Under the pieces are notes generated by a model. The model had not been told where the DNA came from and ran no database searches. It was given only the letters and a program-made list of their open reading frames with translations. From Planctomycetota bacterium (lineage in GTDB: Bacteria; Planctomycetota; UBA1135): 6,346 bases of DNA. Shown here in pieces: positions 1-5,492 of this stretch. A program made the position numbers and the translations under genes. The stretch is from assembly GCA_003501525.1 (NCBI GenBank), contig DNPI01000137.1:488-6833 (forward strand), in the 5' to 3' direction. Position 1 is the first letter of the stretch. Every line of letters starts with the position of its first letter.

Positions 1-578
1 CCAACATCCATGTACTCAATGAATCTAATCTCAAGATTTTCGGCAGAAGCAAAACGAATAAGGTCCAAGATCTCGTCTTCATTAACACCACTCATCAAAA
101 TGGTATTGAGACGAATTCCAACAAACCCGGCTGCAGAAGCCGCCCGTATACCAGCTAATGTCGGACCAGGACCTCTCCTTGATGTTAATGCTTCAAAACG
201 ATCCTCTTGAAGGGTGTCAAGGCTAACCGTAAGGCGATTTAAACCGGCTGCTTTCAGTGGCTCCGCAAGTTCGCCCAAAAGGACACCATTCGTGGTAAGG
301 GCTAAATCTTCGAGTTCCAGCTCAGCGAGCATTGCAACTAAATCCGGGAGATTCTTCCGCAACAGTGGCTCTCCCCCACTAATTCGAACTTTCCGGACGC
401 CCAGAGGCATAGCAGCCTTCACCACTTCGACAATTTCTTCAAAAGAAAGTAAATCAGCCGCAGGCAGCCAGTTGTAGTTTTTTTCGGGCATGCAGTACCT
501 ACAACGCAGATTGCATTTATCGGTGACTGAAATCCGCAGAGACCGAAGCGGTCGATTAAATGTATCTAGATGGCTCAT
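1..578 (-). CDS. moaA: GTP 3',8-cyclase MoaA, N-terminal part (cut by window edge)
   Basis: This radical SAM enzyme catalyses the first step of molybdenum cofactor synthesis, converting GTP to 3',8-cyclo-GTP in the cytoplasm. Translating the minus strand from the ATG at 578-576 gives 192 complete codons open to the left edge. It begins MSHLDTFNRPLRSLRISVTD, the characteristic MoaA N-terminus. The CX3CX2C cluster that binds the SAM-cleaving 4Fe-4S is C22, C26 and C29 (CNLRCRYC), followed by MP. The SAM-binding GGEPLLR is at 68-74, TTNG at 95-98, SLDT at 119-122, and RFIEYMDVG lies at the edge. The usual VKVN strand reads IRLN (155-158), a conservative Lys-to-Arg change at a basic position. The C-terminal second Fe-S cluster and the GG tail lie outside the window. 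The start overlaps the kinase stop as ATGA, so it is probably co-translated with that gene. The family call is firm; only the far end is unseen. Confidence 0.95.
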   Translation of the reverse strand, partial: MSHLDTFNRPLRSLRISVTDKCNLRCRYCMPEKNYNWLPAADLLSFEEIVEVVKAAMPLGVRKVRISGGEPLLRKNLPDLVAMLAELELEDLALTTNGVLLGELAEPLKAAGLNRLTVSLDTLQEDRFEALTSRRGPGPTLAGIRAASAAGFVGIRLNTILMSGVNEDEILDLIRFASAENLEIRFIEYMDV

Positions 579-1660
579 GGACCAGCAATACCCAGAGATT
601 CCCGCAGAAGTGTTGCACGGTAGGAGTCTCGATGCACCGGATCCATTTCAGCCCCAATACGCGCTTGCAAATGTCCCGGTTGTAGTGAAAAAGACTGAAT
701 AAGAAGTTGCTCCGCAGTGAAATCGATACCGGATTGGCCAAGTAAACCACCCAAAGAAGCCAACCGAAGGATACTCAATGCCCCCAAAGCTTGAGAAGTA
801 GTAATTCGTGTTGATTCCTGCAGACGCGTGTAGGCCTGCTCAACATCCCGAAGAAGGCCACGCCGCGAAGGTTCTGTTTCGAAAATCTCCTCACGAGTCC
901 CATTCTCATATGCAACAACCTGACCACCAAACTCCTCCACACTCTTCAGTTGCATCGAAGAATCGCCACCCAACGTTTTTTGATTGCTGATTTGGTAAAG
1001 ATGGCCCAAGTCACGGCTTCCCTCACCGTGCACGCCACGCACAGTTAATCCTGACTTCTGAGCCGTATGCAGGATGTGCTGCAGCGGAGCTTTTTTTCGC
1101 GCAAGCGCTGGCAAATGCAGTAGGAGACTTGCTCGCATACCAGACCCCACATTTGTCGGACACGCAGTCAAGTATCCAAATTTAGGGTGTGTCGCAACCG
1201 GGAAACTGGTTTCAAGTGGATGAATGATTTCCTGGCAATGCTTGTAAGCGATTTCCAAATCAAGTCCCGAAGCAAAACCTTGCCCCCGAAAGTGATCCTC
1301 CTCGTTCACCATAAGGCCATTCCGCCCATCTTCGCGAAAAAAAACTAAAGCAGGCCGCTGGGCTTCAAATAAATCTCGGGAGGCCAAGCTGCGTTCAATT
1401 AGAAACTCAGCATCCGCTGGACCCAATTCTGCAGGCTCAAGAACTACTCCATCAGCGATTATTGCCTTCAAATGTTTCTTACACTCGCTCAACATCTCCC
1501 GAGCTTTCTGCTCTTCCATCTGAAGAGGAAAGGGAGTAGCTGATAAATTTCGAGCTAAGCGCACTCGACTGGCAACGACAACCTCGGATTCTGGGCCTTC
1601 CCCTGATAGCCAATCAGGGGTACGCTCAAGAAGAGGCTCTAATCGCGCGTCCATAGGCAT
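575..1660 (-). CDS. mcsB: McsB-like protein arginine kinase (ATP:guanido phosphotransferase)
   Basis: This 361-residue protein belongs to the phosphagen kinase superfamily and most resembles McsB, which phosphorylates arginines on proteins and in Firmicutes marks them for ClpCP degradation. Visible motifs are the N-terminal ASRVRLARN (30-38), the acidic NEEDH (119-123), the active-site loop TACPTNVGSGMRAS (165-178) with the conserved Cys167, and RGVHGEGS (208-215) with the second conserved Glu213. Near the C-terminus RDSYRA (344-349) exactly fits the RDXXRA motif of the McsB phospho-arginine allosteric pocket. That motif and the length (McsB is about 350-360) favour a protein kinase over a free-arginine or creatine kinase. 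No ctsR, mcsA or clpC lies alongside, unlike in Bacillus. ATG codons at 1660 and 1654 are both possible starts and neither has a clear Shine-Dalgarno sequence. The gene follows a 189-base spacer and overlaps moaA by four bases. The substrate in this organism is inferred, not shown. Confidence 0.92.
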   Translation of the reverse strand: MPMDARLEPLLERTPDWLSGEGPESEVVVASRVRLARNLSATPFPLQMEEQKAREMLSECKKHLKAIIADGVVLEPAELGPADAEFLIERSLASRDLFEAQRPALVFFREDGRNGLMVNEEDHFRGQGFASGLDLEIAYKHCQEIIHPLETSFPVATHPKFGYLTACPTNVGSGMRASLLLHLPALARKKAPLQHILHTAQKSGLTVRGVHGEGSRDLGHLYQISNQKTLGGDSSMQLKSVEEFGGQVVAYENGTREEIFETEPSRRGLLRDVEQAYTRLQESTRITTSQALGALSILRLASLGGLLGQSGIDFTAEQLLIQSFSLQPGHLQARIGAEMDPVHRDSYRATLLRESLGIAGP

Positions 1661-1666
1661 GGATTG

Positions 1667-1680
1667 TACGACCGGTCGTA
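1667..1680. promoter_or_regulatory. 14-base perfect palindrome before the kinase gene, possible operator
   Basis: TACGACCGGTCGTA is its own reverse complement and ends six bases before the kinase ATG at 1660. On the minus strand the hexamer TCTAAT (1685-1680) matches the -10 consensus at five of six positions and shares its last base with the palindrome. That would put a transcription start near the palindrome centre, where a repressor could block it. No good -35 sits at the expected distance. The palindrome is certain; the operator role is inferred. Confidence 0.4.
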
Positions 1681-1684
1681 TTAG

Positions 1685-1825
1685 AATCCTTACGTGGAGT
1701 CGTTCGACACGCTTCAGAGCAAGCTCTTCATTTCCGGCCGCGAGCCGAAACGCCCCTTCGTCCCGGAGATCATCTCCTGGTCATGGGGAAGAAAAAAGGG
1801 CTCGACTCTTTCCAAAAAGTTTTAA
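1685..1825 (+). other. coding-like stretch, possible gene remnant
   Basis: This open plus-strand frame starts just after a TAG at 1682-1684 and stops at TAA 1823-1825. It has no ATG; a GTG at 1694 is the only plausible start, without a ribosome binding site. The first 30 codons from 1691 have G or C at the third position in 27 cases, far more biased than the surrounding genes. The peptide (residues such as YVESFDTLQSKLF and PFVPEIISWSWG) has a natural protein-like composition. I do not recognise its family. It could be the decayed end of an acquired gene, or chance in a GC-rich spacer. Confidence 0.25.
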
Positions 1826-1849
1826 GCAATCAGCCTTTAACTTGAACCA

Positions 1850-3211
1850 TCAAGAAGCCTCAGGGCTAGCCTCAAGCACGCGCACCACTTCTGAGAATTT
1901 CTCGTCCATGAGACTTTGATTCTCCGACTCCAGATTCATTCGCAGGTAAGGCTCTGTATTGCTTGGACGGAGATTTACCCACCACCAATCAGAATCACCT
2001 AAATCGCCATGAGAAAGCGTGACCCCATCGAGAAAATCCGCCTCCCCGTGGGGGAAGGCCTCCTGAAGTCGGCGAAGGGCTCCTCCCTTGTCTTCAATTT
2101 GGAAATTTACTTCTCCGGTGCTCGGGTAGCGCATCACCTCGTCCGCCAACACGGAAAACGGCACGGATGACCGGGACAACATACCCATCACAGCCAAAAG
2201 AATAATTTCAGAATTATCCGCATACCAGTTATCCCGAAAATAATAATGCCCCGAAAGCTCTCCCCCAAAAGGAGCATCGTGTTCACGCATGCGAGCCTTA
2301 AGAAAACTGTGCCCCACTCTCTCTCGAACAGGTTTCCCACCACACTCTCGGATAATTTCCGGTAACGCCCAGGAAGATCTTAAATCGTAGACAATAGCCC
2401 CCCCCGGCTCCTCAGAAAGCGTCTGGCGAGCGATTAGGGCCGTTACGACATCATTCCCCAGCGCGCGCCCTTTTTCGTCAAGAAAGCAGCAACGATCAGC
2501 ATCTCCATCAAAGGCTGCGCCTAATTCCGCCCCAGTCTGAACAACTAAGCTCTGAAGGTCCAAAAGATTAGACGCCTTTAAGGGGTTCGCCTCGTGATTC
2601 GGAAAGCTGCCATCCAGCTCGTAATAAAGGCCCTCATGTTCGACGCCAGTCAGCCCACGAAGGACTGCAGGGAAAGTGTGTGACGCCATTCCGTTTGCAG
2701 CATCAGAAGCTAAAACCACTGTTCTCTGCAATCCTGCCCACTTCAAAACATGGTCGGCGTAATCGGACAGTGTGTCAATCTCTTCGACGGTTCCGCGAGG
2801 CGAAATAACCGAGAGGGCATCACTAGATTTCGCTATATCTTCGATTTCCCGAATTCCTGTATCTGCTGAAATCGGAATAGCATCCTCTCTGCACAATTTA
2901 AATCCAATGTAACCAGCCGGATTATGGCTTGCTGTAACAGCAATCCCGCCAGCAGCCTCCATGCTGCCTACTGCAAAATAAAGCTGAGGTGTGGAACACA
3001 GGCCTATATTCAAAACAGCCAAGCCTCCATCTCTAATCCCATCGATAAGTGCTCCTGCCGCTTCGGGAGCCATCGTTCTCATATCTCGCCCAACAACAAT
3101 CGGACCTTTTTCAAGAAAAGCCGCATATGCTCGCCCAATCCGATAAGACAAATCGGTGTCTATTTCATCAGGCCAAGTTCCCCGAATGTCGTAAGCCTTA
3201 AAGACGCTCAT
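1850..3211 (-). CDS. Phosphomannomutase/phosphoglucomutase (alpha-D-phosphohexomutase)
   Basis: This cytoplasmic enzyme moves phosphate between C6 and C1 of mannose or glucose, feeding GDP-mannose or UDP-glucose synthesis for polysaccharide, lipopolysaccharide or glycolipid. At 453 residues it is a full-length member of the family. All four domains are marked: FKAYDIRG (4-11) at the N-terminus; TASHNP (93-98) with the phospho-carrier Ser95; the Mg-binding DGDADR (235-240); the sugar-recognition loop GELSGH (317-322) followed by YYFRDNWYAD; and the C-terminal phosphate-binding RPSNTEP (415-421). The GELSGHYYFRDN form fits the ManB/AlgC-type bifunctional group rather than the GlmM glucosamine mutase or the long Pgm. 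Choice between mannose and glucose cannot be made from sequence. The start overlaps the aldolase stop as ATGA, with AAGG of its predecessor's last codons directly in front, which suggests translational coupling. No adjacent mannose-1-phosphate guanylyltransferase is visible. Confidence 0.95.
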   Translation of the reverse strand: MSVFKAYDIRGTWPDEIDTDLSYRIGRAYAAFLEKGPIVVGRDMRTMAPEAAGALIDGIRDGGLAVLNIGLCSTPQLYFAVGSMEAAGGIAVTASHNPAGYIGFKLCREDAIPISADTGIREIEDIAKSSDALSVISPRGTVEEIDTLSDYADHVLKWAGLQRTVVLASDAANGMASHTFPAVLRGLTGVEHEGLYYELDGSFPNHEANPLKASNLLDLQSLVVQTGAELGAAFDGDADRCCFLDEKGRALGNDVVTALIARQTLSEEPGGAIVYDLRSSWALPEIIRECGGKPVRERVGHSFLKARMREHDAPFGGELSGHYYFRDNWYADNSEIILLAVMGMLSRSSVPFSVLADEVMRYPSTGEVNFQIEDKGGALRRLQEAFPHGEADFLDGVTLSHGDLGDSDWWWVNLRPSNTEPYLRMNLESENQSLMDEKFSEVVRVLEASPEAS

Positions 3212-4248
3212 CCTTCAAGAATAGACTGCAGAGCAGCAACGGCTCTGTCTACATCTCCATCCTGTATGTGGCGATGGGTTACGAAACGAAGGAGACGGTC
3301 ACCCATCGCGAGAGCTAGAACACCTTTGTCCTCAAGGGCCGACACCATCATCGGAGCATCCCACTCTCGTGCCGTAACCTCCAAAAAAAGAATATTGGTA
3401 TCAACTGTTTCCTGAGCCAATCGAATACCTTCAAGGCCAAGGGTGACTGAACCCAACCTTCTGCAGCGCGCATTGTCTTCACCAATTTCAGGAACGGTTT
3501 CATCTAAAGCAACTAAGCCACAAGCAGCAAGATAACCAACTTGGCGCATTCCTCCGCCCAACCATTTCCGCGCTCGACGAGCCCTTTCTATAAATGCCCC
3601 GTCCCCCATTAAAACACTCCCAACCGGACAAGAGAGTCCCTTAGAAAGGCTAATCATGAGCGAATCACACAGATTCCCATAAACAGGGAGTTCCACACCT
3701 GTCTCGGCTACGGCATTAAAAAGACGCGCCCCGTCTACATGCACAAGAACATCTTTTTCACGAGAAAAATCAAATACTTGCTCAAGATAAGGGAGAGGGA
3801 GAATCGCACCACCAGAGAAGAGATGTGTTTGCTCAAGGCACAAAAGCGCCGTGCGTGGCTCTTGAACGGAAGGGTGCCTCACCGCTCTATTCAGCTCATC
3901 AAGCGGAAGCTGACCGCCATCCCCCACTAGAGTTCGAACATGAGCCCCAGCAACGCGGGCTAAACCTCCTCCCTCATACCTAAAAATATGTGAATTCGTC
4001 TCAACAATTACCTCTTCGCCAGGAAAAACATGAGCAGCAACCGCTGCTTGATTCGCCATTGTTCCTGATGGCACAAAGAGTCCGGCCTCTTTCCCGAACA
4101 TTTGAGCAAGACGCGCCTCCAAGGCGTTCACTGTCGGGTCGTCCCCAAGAACATCATCCCCGACTTCGGCTTCTACCATTGCTGCCATCATTGCAGGGGT
4201 CGGGAGAGTAACCGTATCCGAACGAAAATCTGAAGGTCCAGGGCTCAT
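3208..4248 (-). CDS. ltaE: Low-specificity L-threonine aldolase, PLP-dependent
   Basis: This cytoplasmic PLP enzyme (fold type I) reversibly splits L-threonine and L-allo-threonine into glycine and acetaldehyde. The 346 residues match the usual length of about 330-350. Diagnostic motifs appear in order: DFRSDTVTLPT (7-17), SGTMANQ (61-67) that holds the cofactor phosphate, SHIFRYE (86-92) with His87 expected to stack on the PLP ring, HVDGARLFNA (170-179) with the PLP-nitrogen Asp172, SLSKGLSCPVGS (200-211) with the Schiff-base Lys203, GGGMRQ (231-236), and RFVTHRHI (321-328) with the substrate-carboxylate Arg321. One departure is EQTH (139-142) where most relatives have ENTH, followed by LFSGG. 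The start overlaps the aminotransferase stop as ATGA, and the stop overlaps the mutase start the same way. It is probably translated from one message with both. The beta-hydroxy amino acid it prefers cannot be read from the sequence. Confidence 0.95.
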   Translation of the reverse strand: MSPGPSDFRSDTVTLPTPAMMAAMVEAEVGDDVLGDDPTVNALEARLAQMFGKEAGLFVPSGTMANQAAVAAHVFPGEEVIVETNSHIFRYEGGGLARVAGAHVRTLVGDGGQLPLDELNRAVRHPSVQEPRTALLCLEQTHLFSGGAILPLPYLEQVFDFSREKDVLVHVDGARLFNAVAETGVELPVYGNLCDSLMISLSKGLSCPVGSVLMGDGAFIERARRARKWLGGGMRQVGYLAACGLVALDETVPEIGEDNARCRRLGSVTLGLEGIRLAQETVDTNILFLEVTAREWDAPMMVSALEDKGVLALAMGDRLLRFVTHRHIQDGDVDRAVAALQSILEG

Positions 4249-5441
4249 CGTAATTCGTCCAGAATAACCCGCAGCCGACCAATGCCTTCCTCAATATTCG
4301 CAAGTGATGCCGCATAAGACAAACGAAGAAATCCTTCTCCTGCTTTGCCGAAAGAAGTGCCAGCAAGGCAAGCGACACCGGCTTCTTGAAGAGCTTTTTC
4401 CGCTATCTCCCCAGAGGGCAATCCGAACGAGGAAACATCAGGGAAGACATAAAAAGCCCCCTGCGGCAGCGCACAAGTAACACCGGGGATTTCATTCAAC
4501 AACTTGACTATGTGGAGTCGCCGGCGATTAAAACGCTCCTTCATTGCTTCAATCGGCGCTTGGTCACCTTCCAAAGCAACCACCCCAGCGCGCTGTACAA
4601 ATGTAGTCGTACATGAAGTCGAGTTAATCATAAGCCGAGACACTTGCTCGGCTAAATCAGGACGCATTACGCCAAAACCCAAACGCCACCCTGTCATTGC
4701 ATAAGCTTTCGACCAACCATCAAGAAGTATCGTTCTCTCCCGAATGTCAGGATTCGAAAGCGCACTAGAGTGAACAGCATCATCGAAGATTAAGCGCCAA
4801 TAAATCTCATCGGTAAGCAGCCAGATTCGAGGGTGATTTCGCAAGCCTTCGACAATCGCATCAAGAGATTCAGGAGGCAACACCGCCCCCGTCGGATTAC
4901 CGGGACTGTTCAGTATCACCATTCGCGTCGCCGGAGTAATCAAAGAAAGCAATTCCTCAGGGTCAGCAGCGAAGTTGTTTTCTGAACGAAGCGGACAAGA
5001 AATCGGTTTCGCGCCCGAAAAGCTCACCATCGATTCGTAGATGGGATAACCAGGATCGGGCAGAATGACTTCGTCCCCCTCCTCTAAAAGGGCAAGCATC
5101 GCATAGAACATCACTGGTTTCGACCCAGGCACCATCACGACCTCAAGCGGTGAGCATTCCACATTCCGCGTAGCAGCAACATGATGCGCAACTGCTTCGC
5201 GAACATCCGGCACTCCTGCAGCAGGGCCGTAATGATGGTTCGCCTCGTCTTGGATGGCCTGGAGCCCAGCCTCAACAATAAAATCCGGCGTTGGGAAATC
5301 TGGCTCACCTATCTCAAGGTGAATAATACTTTTGCCTTGAGCTTCTAGCGCTTTGGCGCGGGCTAGAACTTCAAATGCGTTTTCGGTGCCGAGGCGGGAC
5401 ATCCGCCCAGCCAATTCCAAAGGGGGAAGAAGACGGGTCAT
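4245..5441 (-). CDS. Class I/II pyridoxal-phosphate aminotransferase (aspartate/alanine aminotransferase-like)
   Basis: This cytoplasmic transaminase has fold type I. The ATG at 5441-5439 gives 398 residues; an in-frame GTG at 5483-5481 would add 14. The ATG is preferred because family members usually begin shortly before the conserved RMSRLGTENAFEVLARAKAL segment, and because the GTG lies only 10 bases from the divergent gene. Counting from the GTG, motifs are IGEPDFPTP (58-66), YGPAAG (85-90), PGSKP (119-123), PDPGYPIY (142-149), NSPGNPTG (192-199) with the PLP-binding Asn196, TDEIYW (224-229) with Asp225 on the ring nitrogen, DGWSKAYAMTGWRLGF (255-270) with Schiff-base Lys259, and FLRLSYA (385-391) with carboxylate-binding Arg387. 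All catalytic residues are present. Aspartate, alanine or another amino donor is possible; the family does not separate these by motif. It is the first gene of the leftward block and overlaps the aldolase by four bases. Confidence 0.92.
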   Translation of the reverse strand: MTRLLPPLELAGRMSRLGTENAFEVLARAKALEAQGKSIIHLEIGEPDFPTPDFIVEAGLQAIQDEANHHYGPAAGVPDVREAVAHHVAATRNVECSPLEVVMVPGSKPVMFYAMLALLEEGDEVILPDPGYPIYESMVSFSGAKPISCPLRSENNFAADPEELLSLITPATRMVILNSPGNPTGAVLPPESLDAIVEGLRNHPRIWLLTDEIYWRLIFDDAVHSSALSNPDIRERTILLDGWSKAYAMTGWRLGFGVMRPDLAEQVSRLMINSTSCTTTFVQRAGVVALEGDQAPIEAMKERFNRRRLHIVKLLNEIPGVTCALPQGAFYVFPDVSSFGLPSGEIAEKALQEAGVACLAGTSFGKAGEGFLRLSYAASLANIEEGIGRLRVILDELR

Positions 5442-5492
5442 AGCAGGGCGGCTAACAGGGCCGAACGCGTATTCTAGAAACACCGGAGAACC
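5442..5492. promoter_or_regulatory. Divergent intergenic region between aminotransferase and sulfatase-like genes
   Basis: About 51 bases separate the preferred aminotransferase ATG from the rightward start. Both transcription units must begin here or inside each other's first codons. On the minus strand TAGAAT (5476-5471) matches the -10 consensus at five of six positions and would give a leader of about 24 bases to the aminotransferase ATG. No matching -35 was found, and no good promoter for the rightward gene was seen. Treat this as a likely regulatory region with unproven elements. Confidence 0.35.
5485..5488 (+). promoter_or_regulatory. Shine-Dalgarno site fixing the sulfatase-like gene start
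   Basis: GGAG followed by four bases (AACC) precedes the ATG at 5493. It is the clearest ribosome binding site in the window and, with the lipoprotein signal that begins at this ATG, decides the start. Confidence 0.7.

Larger units (their letters stand above)
1661..1849. other. 189-base spacer between the mutase and the kinase genes
   Basis: This is the only sizeable gap within the leftward gene block. The part next to the mutase stop (about 1800-1850) is AT-rich, 18 of 50 bases GC. The middle (1691-1780) is GC-richer, 54 of 90. It contains three short inverted repeats, centred near 1673, 1721 and 1771, and a coding-like stretch on the plus strand. A run of six T on the minus strand (1797-1792) has no strong stem before it, so a terminator is not supported. 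The gap is a natural place for a separate promoter serving the kinase and moaA. Confidence 0.6.

Noticed and set aside
1..702. Several open plus-strand frames of 66-87 codons
   Set aside because: They lie antisense to moaA and the kinase, whose minus-strand products carry unmistakable family motifs; the plus-strand peptides resemble nothing.
1661..1700. CtsR-type heptad operator before the kinase
   Set aside because: The direct-repeat pattern expected for CtsR (GGTCAAA-type heptads) is absent; only the unrelated palindrome is present.
1714..1773. Minus-strand 19-codon reading frame in the spacer (ATG 1773 to TGA 1714)
   Set aside because: Too short to support. The GGAG in front of it touches the ATG, so it is not a usable ribosome binding site, and the peptide is unremarkable.
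1792..1840. Possible rho-independent terminator after the mutase gene (six T on the minus strand)
   Set aside because: Only a four-base GGCT/AGCC pairing with a very long loop could precede the T run; no GC-rich stem.
2924..3415. 163-codon plus-strand open frame
   Set aside because: Antisense to the hexomutase and aldolase genes. It spans their junction, its composition is Ser/Arg/Cys-rich as expected of a shadow, and it has no recognisable domain.
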